A stretch of 64,000 nucleotides of DNA, taken from assembly GCA_030374805.1 (NCBI GenBank), contig JARGSG010000202.1, positions 682,001 through 746,000 on the forward strand, written 5' to 3'. The position numbers and the translations under genes are program-made. Below, piece by piece: positions 35,836 to 45,312 of this stretch (its first letter is position 1; each line of letters starts with the position of its first letter). Origin of the DNA: Gracilaria gracilis (lineage: Eukaryota; Rhodophyta; Florideophyceae; Gracilariales; Gracilariaceae). The notes beneath the pieces were generated by a model. The model ran no database searches. It saw only the letters and a list, made by a program, of their open reading frames with translations, and was not told the origin of the DNA.

Positions 35836-37613
35836 CCAAGGAAAGCTGCTTCAACCGTCATCCGTTGACGAAAGGGGCGCCTGATGTGTATTTTTCGTTG
35901 TCGATGTTGTCTCAATTTGACACAAAAACGACATGTTTGACAGTGTCCATTTGACAGTGTCAAACAGGTGGTACCAGCAAGTTGTCGGGTTGCCATTATG
36001 ACAGCGGTAGATCTCAAAATGGATGTTCTTCTTACTACCTGGCACGCATAGCTCCAACGCGACCTTTTATCGGGGTGCAACTTTCTTCGGCGACTTGTCT
36101 TCAGCGTAGAGATGCGAGAATTCCGCTTTGGCCGTCGCCAGTAAATACCGTGCTTTTCATCCGGGCTCGTGTCTCTGTATCTTTATTATCTGTAACCTTT
36201 GAATATCTGCTGTTATAAAGAGATTTATGTGGTTAGTGCGTAGAGTTTCAGATGCCAAAATCTCAAACGTCTCTCACAATCTGTTGGAAAATGAACTAAA
36301 ACTGATGGAGAAATCTTTCTGGATCGTGGCAAGCGGAAGAAAACCTTTTGCAAAGACATTTGAATTGCGCGTGTACATAAAAGCCACTTAGGTATAGAAA
36401 GCTGATTGAAGGCACATTGACTTTAGTTGCGCGGAGAAGTCTAGTATCACTTTGATGCGCAGTTGCAATGGTTGAAGTGCTAGTTGAATCTGTAGCTTGA
36501 GTGTTTGGAGCGCTCATCTTGTCCCTGCAAAGGCATGGAAGAAGCGTGCCACGCTGAGCGTGCTTTGCTGCGCTGTGCGAACTTTGTAAGATTTGTACGT
36601 ACCATCAAGCGGCGCAGAGTCAGTGGAGCTGAGTGAGCCCTGACTGGCTGAGTCAGCGCCGGCTCAGAGCCACTGACCAAGTCCCCGCATAATTGAAAGA
36701 GTTTCCTCTCCAAAGGCATAATATATGAAAACTAGAAAGGTTCTATGTTTACTCTGAAATATTAAGAAAAAATGATGCAGAGCGCCGTTACAGGCAAAGT
36801 TTTTATACTTTCCTTTGTCACGGCGCGTATGAAGAGAAATGTTTTGTGAGACGTGCAACGCTGGTGTCCGTATCTTCATCGAATCCCAGTAGAATTCCAT
36901 GATTTAGTTCTGATAGAATCCTGATATCTCTTGATGACATAGAAATAGTGTGGAAATTTAATCGTACCAATATGAAAGGTGTACGGCAATGTTAGAGACT
37001 TGAAAACTTTGGATGTGAAATAGATGCTAAACCGGTATATATGTGATACATTTTTGGTACAATTTGATACGTTCATGATTCAAGTGTGATAAATTTTGAA
37101 TTATCTACATCTACACTAGATCAGAGACATCTTGGAGATGCATTAGATCCGTATCATTATCATTGGTCACACTTGTGAAAAAGATATCAAATTGAACATT
37201 TAAATACAGATATGTCTGCATTACATCCTACCATCCCTTCTTCATATGTACCCGACTCATTCCACATGTATACCTGTATGACGCTTAGTGGCTTCAAGAA
37301 CTATTCTTTGGCATACATTTGTTCGAGATTTCTGGGTTTTGGATAAAAGGCCAGAGGGAAAACGGTATTTGTGTTTTATCTCGCTTGAGAGAATTTATGG
37401 TGTTACTGCTCATATAAGACTAAAGTGTGGGATTCGATTTCTCTCTGATAATGGTCAAAAACTAGATCCACAGCGCTATTTTGTTTTCTACCCACTACAA
37501 GCAATGCTTCTATGGCTGAAGGTACTCGTTCGGAAGGTGAAAATATTCATGTAAATTGATCGCCTGCTTTCACCATTTGAGTATTCACCATCGTTAGAAC
37601 TACGGATTCGGCT
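35836..37613. other. No supported gene
   Basis: Mixed to AT-rich sequence with only short open frames of ordinary composition. A 12-base direct repeat (TTTGACAGTGTC) occurs twice within 35936-35964 and also forms an inverted pair. Confidence 0.5.
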
Positions 37614-39212
37614 CTAGTCTCGGCAGTTGCATGTAGTACATAACATCTTGGGGCATTTGTAGCATCCAAACCACTCAGTATCACATCGCATGCAGTAAAA
37701 TACTCGGTGTTCACTATTTGCGTGGCCACATTTATAGCAGTTTCCGCACTCTCGAATGTTTTTCTCTGCCTTTGCAAAAGAGATGACCTGATTCGAACTC
37801 CCGGACCGTTCAAGTTCACAATTTGTCAATATCTGGTGCAACATAGTTTCAGTGTAAGCGAGGACAAAAAAGCTAGGAAATTTGTTCGAGTTTTAGGTGT
37901 AACCGTGAAGTGCTGGAAAATGTGAAGAATGATTGTAAATATCCTCTGTTTTGTATGATTTCCGATGACTGCGCGCCTCTTTATATAGTGATTTGTTTAA
38001 CATTGCTCTCACATGTTTCCTAAGCTTCCATCAAATACATATAAAATGGTTGGAATGCGTGAGAGCAGAGCAAAACATATGGTAGATTTTGTCGACTGCT
38101 GTCCTACACTTCCTCGAAGAAAATTTTCGTTCCCATGGAAGCATATGGAGTGCAGAATTCTGCAGTGAAAATCTTCATCTCAGATCTACGTACGCTCCAG
38201 CTGAGTTCCAAAGCAGCACCTGGGGAATTATAATTTCCAGTGTTCCCGTCCTTCAGAATCAGCGAATCGCGCGTTTGGCGATTATGGAAGCTTTATTGAG
38301 AGTTAATAGAGTTACGTATATATGCGCAGAGTACCATGCAGACTCTATTTGCACTCATGGAACAAACCACCCGCATTCCAAAGTGACATCTTCAAAAGAC
38401 CTATAATCTCAGATTCTCTGCAAACCATTAGGCGTCCGCCAACATCCTTCAATTCTCCAATGACTCATTTTTCTATCCATTTTCAAAAATATATTTCCAA
38501 ATTTTCCTATACGCACTTCTAGAGAAATAAATCATTAAATCCTTCAATTTACATGGAAAGATAAGAGTCTGTAATTGATACTGCTCAAAACATATGAAGT
38601 GCATATGTCCTGAAAACACCTGATTATGGGTCAGCGTACACCATGGACTCTTTTTACATATTGTTAATTCTTCACATGATGAAATGGAACTGGACTTACA
38701 ATATTACATGTGTTGCACACCACTTCGACTTTAGGCGAGAACTACTTCTCAATTGAAATAGAGTGCAACTTTTTTCAACGAATATATTTCGTTTCTTCGA
38801 GAGAGCTACAGCCCTGCGCTTTACTTCAGTATTGAAATTGCAGCATAGCGATTTCAAGAAGTGCAGCGTAAGACAAGTTTCTCTTACGACAAAGATGGGC
38901 TGAGTGTTCTTGAAAGGGACCACAGAAAATCTTTATGCCTTTACTACTAAAGTGGTAGTGACGTTTTAGAGAGACGTATTCCTAATATTTGGAACGTGTG
39001 GTACGCAACCAATCGTCATATTCAGGGTGCGAAAAAAAGAAATGGCCACGATGGCGATATCTCTTTGTAAAACGCACGAGGTCTTTCGCTGTTTCTTGCA
39101 GTGAAAAGCCATCATGATTGAGAAGCAAGTCATTCGAATATTTGCTCCCTGAGAGAACCAGAATGAGATAGTGATCTTTACATAGAGGTTCAAATCTTTT
39201 GTCTGAGATAAA
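37614..39212 (-). pseudogene. Probable piggyBac-type transposase relic
   Basis: Several minus-strand open segments lie in collinear order. Segment 38985-39212 (76 codons, no Met) has SLQETAKDLVRF...RGHFFFSHPEYDDWL, resembling the piggyBac region before and around the second catalytic Asp (GH..FDN.FTS), but without DN. Segment 38701-38925 includes PKVEVVCNTC before a GTAAGT donor-like site. Segment 38473-38610 has FEQYQLQ...RKIWKYIF, like the piggyBac DQ...RK..KWW...F block. Segment 37614-37900 ends in a Cys-rich tail (CGNCYKCG, YCMRC, CYKC, LCTTC), where piggyBac proteins carry a Cys-rich domain. Each match is weak; their shared order is the support. Stops, frameshifts or introns separate them. 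No TTAA-flanked terminal repeats were found. Confidence 0.4.
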
Positions 39213-40604
39213 TCAGGTTTTAAACCCCTGCATTTCAAGGGACATACTGGGGGTAAGAAAAAGCCATATTGTGGGAGAGAAAGCTGTTAAAGGAAATCAT
39301 GGGGTGTAATAGAGTGACTTCACATAGAGGAAAAAAGGAAGTGCCAAATTGTGCGAGAGCATGGAGAAAACTGGTAGAGGATGCGAAGGAGTTTGTGACG
39401 ATCGAGGGGACGCGGTGACTTCCTTTAAAGGTCGGAAAATGTTCGTGTACAGGTAATTCGAAACCTCTAGAGTAGATATAAGGAAATGTCTAGGGAAACG
39501 GCTGCATAGGACCAGAACTGCCTTTAAGAGCCCTATAGAGCAATGCGCGCTCGTGTCCATGGAAAGAGATTGTGTGTAGAAGAATTATTGGCCCTTTCGA
39601 AAATATCTCAAGTTATCTGAATGACGTGCTGAAAATAATGCGGTTATAATTCTGCAATACCCACTAGTTTTAGTATCTTTTTGTGCGTGCCTGGAGTGCC
39701 AAGAATGCCACCGCTCGCATGTGGAATGTTAGGTCTCGAGGTATTTTATTTCGACAACATTATGTCACTGTTCTTTCTCTGAGCAAGCTTGCGCTTGCTC
39801 TTCACGTTTCGAAGTTAACTCGTGCCTAGCTCTTATATTTTTCTATCGCACATTGGCTTTATATACTTGATTGAGAAGCCCTTATTTCTACGGATTCATT
39901 CTCGAATCGGACTTAATGATAAGAAACGTCGTGACGCACACCACTAATGACTTTGTTCTATTCTATGGTTTCAATTATTTATTTGATCCATCACGTAGCC
40001 CCAATGCCTCGGTCCCTACAGGAAAATTTTGGAAAAGGAGAAGGGCAATTTGAGGTTGATTGGCACTCATGAATGATACATGGGAGCCAAACGGACTTCA
40101 TACGGAGCGCGCGCAATATGCATTTTCATTCTAATTTTGTGGTGTCCATCTGGAGAACGCTTGCCACTCTGTTGGAATGCATATGAAGAGCCAGGGATAC
40201 ACATTGAACTCTATTCGCGCCCACATTGATCGTGTTCAACCTGAAGCGAGGTCAAAATGTACTTCGCGCGCACTCACAATAATGAAATAAAATTTAAAAG
40301 AATTGATCTGTCCCTGCAAGGGTGTCACATTGAAGCATAGACTGAGTATAGATTGAGTGCCGTTGGAGTGTAAACCATGCACAAATTACCCTCCACTTGC
40401 ACTCCGGTAATTCAAAAAATTTCTTCTAGGGGGTACGGGTCATGGTTTACTTCTTTCTTCCATTTCCAGATCGTGCCTCGTGTCTTCCTTTTATTTTTGT
40501 TTGTTTCTGTCATCTACGACGGATCCGCTGTGGCACTCGCGTGACACCGTTATCGGATACTGTCTCCGGTCGTTTGTGATACTTCTTTCTCCCTAGGAAA
40601 AAAG
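39213..40604. other. AT-rich sequence without a supported gene
   Basis: Only short open frames occur here, on both strands. The piggyBac-like relic may extend a few hundred bases to the right, but I found no motif to support that. Confidence 0.45.
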
Positions 40605-40920
40605 TTTTATAAATGGCGCACTACGTTTTGCAAAAAGTAACAAATGGCGTATAAAAGCACTGTTTTTACTGAAGAGATAGTGTATAAATTTCACGCTTTA
40701 CGCCATGTCACGGCCATTTATAGCATGATGTAGAAAAAGACTTACGCCATTTTTGGCACTTTTCGTAAATGGCTTACAAATATCGAATTACAGTTATTAC
40801 CTCGAATACGAGTGCTGAAAACTTATTTATTATTTCCACGCCAAATATAAAAAGTGTCAAAAATGGCGTACATCTTTGTGTACAGCATGCTATAAATGGC
40901 GGTGAAATTGTACTTACAGG
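40605..40920. repeat. Foldback (hairpin) element with AAATGGCG motifs
   Basis: A long imperfect palindrome centred near 40806. Outer arms (about 40711-40727 and 40885-40900) share CATGCTATAAATGGC. Inner arms (about 40743-40759 and 40853-40869) match at about 16 of 17 bases (GTG.CAAAAATGGCGTA). The sequence between the arms also pairs in part. The motif AAATGGCG or its complement, with one-base variants, occurs about seven times within 300 bases. It could be a small MITE or the stem of a non-coding hairpin RNA. Confidence 0.65.
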
Positions 40921-41420
40921 AGTACATCGTCGACCGAATTGTCGGGGAATCTGGAGGGTATTCTACGCTACCACGTCTGTTGGTACGGTATGATCAGGCT
41001 CAGGACACCGCCGAGCCGATCAAGCATCTTCCACGTTCAAAGGTGGTTCAGTATCACCGTCGAACGGGAACAGCCCCACCAGCTACGCTGGGAAGTGCCC
41101 AAGTGAGATGAGAGAGAACCGTGGAAAAGGAAAGAGTTGAAGATGAAGAATATACACGTCATGGACGGGAAGAGATCACCGCTCATGCGCTGATACTCCG
41201 ACCATGGTCGTGCATAGTGTTTCGCGAACATACCCGAGGGTTTTTTCACCCAGCTTGCTGGTCATTACGTGGCAAGCACGGTTTTCCCTGTCGGAAAGGT
41301 GTGCATTTCCGCGCGCACCGCGTGAAGTAGCCGGTTCACTACCGATGACTACAAGAACACGTTATAGACAGAAGGAACCCACAAGCAGGTTGTTTTTATT
41401 GCTACTATTCGGACCCAGTC
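40921..41420. other. No supported gene
   Basis: Short open frames only. Its base composition moves toward that of the GC-richer gene region starting at 41421. Confidence 0.4.
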
Positions 41421-42875
41421 TTACTGGTTATGGCCACTCCCCTCGTTCGGAGGCTTCCCACCGCCAAGGCGTTGCGCCAGAGCTTCCCGCATTGCGGATA
41501 AGTCGCCGGTCGCCGTATTGGCACCGAGCCTCATCTCTCGGAGGAATTGCGCGATGACGGCACCGAGATTCTCGCCCGTCTGGGGAGTACTTCCGGCAGC
41601 CGCCGTGGAAGTCGGAACAGCCGAAGCTGACTCCGACGCCGCAGCAGCGGGCTCAGATTCCTGTGGAACAGGTTCTTCATTCTCCGGAGGAGTGCCGACA
41701 ACCATCGCGTCGTCATCACCGCCCGCCACGTCGGATGCGTTGTCCAACATGGGTTCATTTTCCCCCCCGGAGCGGTAATAATCGTCCGAGTCGACGAACC
41801 CAATCGAATACGCGTCTGGGATTCCCTTCGGAGCATTCGGGAGTTCGGCCGCTTCATCAGCGGAAATCTCCCGTTGTTTCCACTGATCAAAGTACACGAA
41901 ATCCCCCGCCAAGGCGGTATTGTGCCCCAGACCTGGGCCATGTCCACCGCCACCAATGAGCTGGCCACTCTGCCCGATCGGGACCGCTTTCCAGTCAATA
42001 CTGTCGATATAATCTACTTGCTCGAGGACTTCTTCGGCGTTAGCCTGACCCCCGAGAAGGATGGTTATGTCGAGTTGACGGATACCGGACCGCACGCGCG
42101 GAGGAAGGAACCACAGTCTGTAATGGTCGTAAGCCTCGCTGAGAATGTACGACGCAGCGCGGACGGCCCACTCGGTGACTACAACCAACCAAAGCCTGCT
42201 ACGCGGATCCGTCAGGAGGTATGACCCTAAATAGGTGACCACCGGGGGCACCTCTATCTTGCACCGCCGGCATTTCTCGAGCTGAGCCCACCAGGCTGGC
42301 AGAGGGACGTACCGACCTTGTCGGTGAGCGGGAGCAAAACGCTCCACTTCCACGTTTTGATACGTAACGAAGTACCCGAGCCGGGAACGGCAGCGACGCT
42401 CAAAACGGGTGAATTCCTGAAGGAAGGAGGACCGATAACGACGCGCGAGATAGCGGCATTCGGCCCGAATGATGGGTCCTTGCCAGCATAAGGCTTTTTG
42501 CCGGACAGCGGGGAATCCTCGCCAAGCGAAGGTCTCTAACGACGACAGCCAGTCGCAATAGCTCATCTCCCCGCGAGCGCGGTACTGCTCGATCTCGAAC
42601 TTCATCTCTTGCGGGATGGGAACCTCGAACCGAGCCCGGCTCTGCCGTTGGTGTCCGATCCACACCAGCGCGGCATGAGCCTGAGCTCGGGACTCGCCCG
42701 CGTAGCGGAGAACCTGGTTTGCAGGTATGGCGACGCGCCGGCGCCAATCCCATGAAGTGGTGACGATAACGGGCAGGTCCCCGGGAAGGCGCTCATTGCC
42801 GTCGACGTACTGAGAAATCAGCTCGTCGTCGAACACCGAGATCGGTTGGAACCACGGCGCAAGCTGGAGGCGCAT
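41421..42875 (-). CDS. Unrecognised 484-residue protein
   Basis: A long minus-strand open frame with strongly protein-like composition and higher GC than its AT-rich neighbours. Residues 1-290 look globular and are rich in Trp, Tyr, Arg and Phe, with a C..C pair near residue 200 (KCRRCK). Residues 290-400 become acidic and glycine-rich. The C-terminus (from about 400) is Ser/Ala/Thr/Pro-rich and ends in a short helix-forming stretch. No known catalytic motif, membrane segment or signal peptide is seen. A Pro-rich frame lies immediately upstream in the same phase, so both may be parts of one gene. The surroundings (diverged repeats and hairpins behind its 5' side) leave open that it belongs to a mobile element. 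Confidence 0.6.
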   Translation of the reverse strand: MRLQLAPWFQPISVFDDELISQYVDGNERLPGDLPVIVTTSWDWRRRVAIPANQVLRYAGESRAQAHAALVWIGHQRQSRARFEVPIPQEMKFEIEQYRARGEMSYCDWLSSLETFAWRGFPAVRQKALCWQGPIIRAECRYLARRYRSSFLQEFTRFERRCRSRLGYFVTYQNVEVERFAPAHRQGRYVPLPAWWAQLEKCRRCKIEVPPVVTYLGSYLLTDPRSRLWLVVVTEWAVRAASYILSEAYDHYRLWFLPPRVRSGIRQLDITILLGGQANAEEVLEQVDYIDSIDWKAVPIGQSGQLIGGGGHGPGLGHNTALAGDFVYFDQWKQREISADEAAELPNAPKGIPDAYSIGFVDSDDYYRSGGENEPMLDNASDVAGGDDDAMVVGTPPENEEPVPQESEPAAAASESASAVPTSTAAAGSTPQTGENLGAVIAQFLREMRLGANTATGDLSAMREALAQRLGGGKPPNEGSGHNQ

Positions 42876-42878
42876 AAC

Positions 42879-43253
42879 CTATTGCCGATTGTTCGGTTTG
42901 AGCCCCACGAGGGAGTCGTAGGATGGCCAATCGCCGCCCGCCCCGGAGCCGGTTGACACCCCAACTTGGGAAGAGATCGCCACCGTCCCGGACGGTTGTC
43001 CCGGGTTCGCACCAGTCTGTTGTCCGCCTTGCGGTAAGGGCACGGAACGGAAGTCGGTGAATCCCCCTGTGTGGGGTTGCTGAGAGCCACTCATGGTGAG
43101 GTCGACGACAGGAGTCGGGGGAGGAAGGTAACTGGTGACCGAGGTGTCGGAAGAAGATGCTGGAGCAATGGTAACTGCGGGTGCAGGGGTGTTCGTTGGT
43201 GGAGAACGAGGAGTTGCCGGCGAGCCGGGTGAGGGCGTGCTTTTATCTTCCAT
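42879..43253 (-). CDS. Pro/Ser/Thr-rich 124-residue frame upstream of 41421-42875
   Basis: A low-complexity, disordered-looking protein rich in Pro, Ser, Thr and Gly, starting MEDKSTPSPGSP. It ends three bases before the ATG of the 484-residue frame and is in phase with it. It could be the disordered N-terminal part of the same product or a separate small gene. No function is recognised. Confidence 0.45.
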   Translation of the reverse strand: MEDKSTPSPGSPATPRSPPTNTPAPAVTIAPASSSDTSVTSYLPPPTPVVDLTMSGSQQPHTGGFTDFRSVPLPQGGQQTGANPGQPSGTVAISSQVGVSTGSGAGGDWPSYDSLVGLKPNNRQ

Positions 43254-43724
43254 GGTTGCTGCCGTCGTTTCCCTCTGTGAGGTGATACTTCCGCCTAAGG
43301 AGGGGGATATGTAGTGTAACGCCCTCTGATGGAGGTTTCTGACTACTTAGTCATATTCCGACGTGTCGGACGGGTGCTCCCAGTAGGAGTATATGAATAG
43401 TAATAACCACTGTAGTGGGAAGGACACGTGGGAGACGGTTGAGCCAGAAGGTTGGCCACGTACACGGGGAACGGGCACCACGGGGCGTGGGTAATTACCA
43501 CTATGCGTGTAAAGGACAACACTCCTTGGAGGCGATTTGAGGTACTTAGTTAATTTCCGCATCATGAGTTAGTAGATATATATGAGCTACACCGCTATTA
43601 GCGTGTCGCCTCGCTGAGGTAATATCCACACATGTACACGTGGATTGCACGGCTCGAGGTGCCGCTTAGCGGGTGTGACTAGCACACGCGTAGCACGAAC
43701 ATGCCAGAGGCAGTGCACCCAGCA
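43254..43724. promoter_or_regulatory. Probable 5' region of the 41-43 kb gene; possible LTR start
   Basis: No gene is seen. On the plus strand a purine run (AAGGAGGGGG) is followed by TGTAACGCCC at 43315, which resembles a polypurine tract plus LTR start. I could not find a matching second LTR, so this stays a possibility only. A TATA-like run (GATATATATG) lies near 43575. Confidence 0.25.
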
Positions 43725-44362
43725 TTGCTGTATTTACTTAGATATTTTATAGATTATTTTGCCCGGCGCACCCACTGTCAGTGGTGCGCCGAGCTCAGTA
43801 CTTAGAGGGTTGAGCACCGCTCCCCCAAGTAAACTGCCCCTTGCCAAGCAAGGGCTTCTGGCTCTAACTATCACGCCTTCGCGGATTGTTCACCTCCAAG
43901 TGGAGTGACGACTGCGTTGTTCACGTATAGTTACCCACCCTTGTATCGCTCAGAGTATAACCACTATTTTGTGTCTCGTTCCAACCTATTGTCGTATACT
44001 CGCCCCCGTATTGGGTTTGCTTTATTCTCTCTCTCTTTTCCCCACTCTGGTGGTTTGCTTTCTCCCCTTTTTGCGTTTGCGTTTTTGCCCTGTTCTCAGT
44101 GGCCCGTTTCCGACACCTTGTCGTTGCCGTGCTACTCTCTTTCGAGGACTCATCTCGTGACCGTGTGAACACGTGGATCTCTACCGACTACTAATCAGCC
44201 TAACGCTCCAACGCTTGTCGTGGTGGTTTGACCTCGGATTTACACCCGGCTTAGTTGTGTCATTCCCGGAGTGCTCCGTTCGCTGTGCTGCCCTGTCGAG
44301 GGGAAGATTCCGAACGTCTTCGTGAGCCTGCGCTATTCCCGCCAAAGGCGTTGCTCCACAGC
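43725..44362 (+). repeat. Diverged 0.6-kb direct repeat, copy X
   Basis: It aligns with 44363-44965 over shared stretches: an AT-rich start, GAGCTC..TACTTAG, a pyrimidine-rich run, CTCTC.TTCGAGGAC.CAT-like text, ACACCCG.CTT.GT and GAACGTCTTCGTG. Many differences make this an old duplication. It carries a hairpin at 43764-43791. No gene is seen. Confidence 0.65.
43764..43791 (+). other. Hairpin in repeat X
   Basis: CGGCGCACC.ACTG pairs with CAGTGGTGCGCCG, giving 13 pairs with one bulged base and almost no loop. Confidence 0.75.
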
Positions 44363-44965
44363 GTTGGCCTAATTTAGTTAGTTTATTTAATTACTTGTTG
44401 GCGCGAGCTCGCTACTTAGCATGGCGGCGACCTCGCCGCCATGCACAGTAAAGTTCGGACAACGAGAGTTGGCTCTATACTTCTTCGCCATCGGCAGTCA
44501 TCGATTCCTTCCAGGAGAGAGGCTCCGTTGCCTACGGGTAGTGTATCCTCCCTGCGTCACCTAACAGGACCCATTCTTAGGATGGTTTTCCGCTTGTGTC
44601 GCGCTCGACCCTGTACAGGGATAACCCCGGTGCTTACCGTAGCCCTTTTTGCCCTTTCCTCCTTTTCCTTCTCTCCATCCCCCACTTTCGCGGATTCCTT
44701 TTCTCTTTTTCCACTTTCGTGGACTCGTGTCTCTCTCGAGGACCCATTCACCCACACATGTGGTGCCGACACCGATCCTTGCTCAACTCTATACGCCTGT
44801 CGTGACGGCTTGGCCTCATCTTACACCCGACTTTGTCGTGCCTTGCCAAAGGGGCTCTGTCTTCTGACTACTCTCCTACGGAGGAAGATCTCGGACGTCT
44901 TCGTGGTGTCTTTTCCCCTCTGGCGTTGCAGTACACTTGCAATCGCACAGACTAAGTAATCACAG
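44363..44965 (+). repeat. Diverged 0.6-kb direct repeat, copy Y
   Basis: Second copy of the X repeat, with a very pyrimidine-rich centre (about 44645-44720) and its own strong hairpin at 44419-44444. No convincing protein-coding frame is present; the long open stretches reflect the skewed composition. Confidence 0.65.
44419..44444 (+). other. Near-perfect 26-base palindrome in repeat Y
   Basis: GCATGGCGGCGA and its exact complement, separated only by CC. It sits close to the conserved GAGCTC..TACTTAG motif of the X/Y repeats. Confidence 0.85.
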
Positions 44966-45000
44966 TAATTATTCAGGTTCTGCGAGGAACGAAAACGGCC

Positions 45001-45312
45001 GTGCACAACGAGGTGTCGATGGGCAAACGTCCATCGACAAAGTTGTGCAAAACTGCTCTGAGTACGAATATGGAGATGCTGACGACAGACCACGCAGCGA
45101 ATGCGCTAGAACTACTAACCGACACAGCAAACGCCTTCAAAAAGAATTTCGAAACCGTCCAAAAAAGCACTCTCTGCGACGATTCAGACGAAAAAATTGA
45201 TTTTGACAGAGCCATTTTTGACGCATTCCATTTTCAAAATGGGTCCGAACCAGTTATGCAAATAGAAGAAAATGTTTGGAGAAATATTCAGAAACATGTT
45301 TTGGAAAAATGA
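45001..45312 (+). CDS. Possible short gene or exon (103 codons), unrecognised
   Basis: An open frame with plausible protein composition in its second half (acidic, helix-forming, ending NIQKHVLEK). Its first codons overlap the hairpin at 45002-45049, so the true start may be internal (a Met near codon 23) or upstream by splicing. No family is recognised. Confidence 0.25.
   Translation: MHNEVSMGKRPSTKLCKTALSTNMEMLTTDHAANALELLTDTANAFKKNFETVQKSTLCDDSDEKIDFDRAIFDAFHFQNGSEPVMQIEENVWRNIQKHVLEK
45002..45049 (+). other. Two-storey hairpin
   Basis: The outer stem TGCACAAC/GTTGTGCA and the inner stem GTCGATGG/CCATCGAC are both perfect. An 8-base loop and small internal bulges complete a 48-base structure. 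It lies just past the end of repeat Y. Confidence 0.8.

Noticed and set aside
35547-36080. A 177-codon minus-strand frame
   Set aside because: It overlaps the helicase-like fragment in another frame and has no recognisable feature.
38089-38522. Two plus-strand frames of 66-105 codons
   Set aside because: They lie opposite the piggyBac-like segments and lack protein-like motifs.
44441-44959. A 172-codon Ser/Leu/Pro-rich frame in repeat Y
   Set aside because: It arises from the pyrimidine-rich tract and is not conserved in repeat X.
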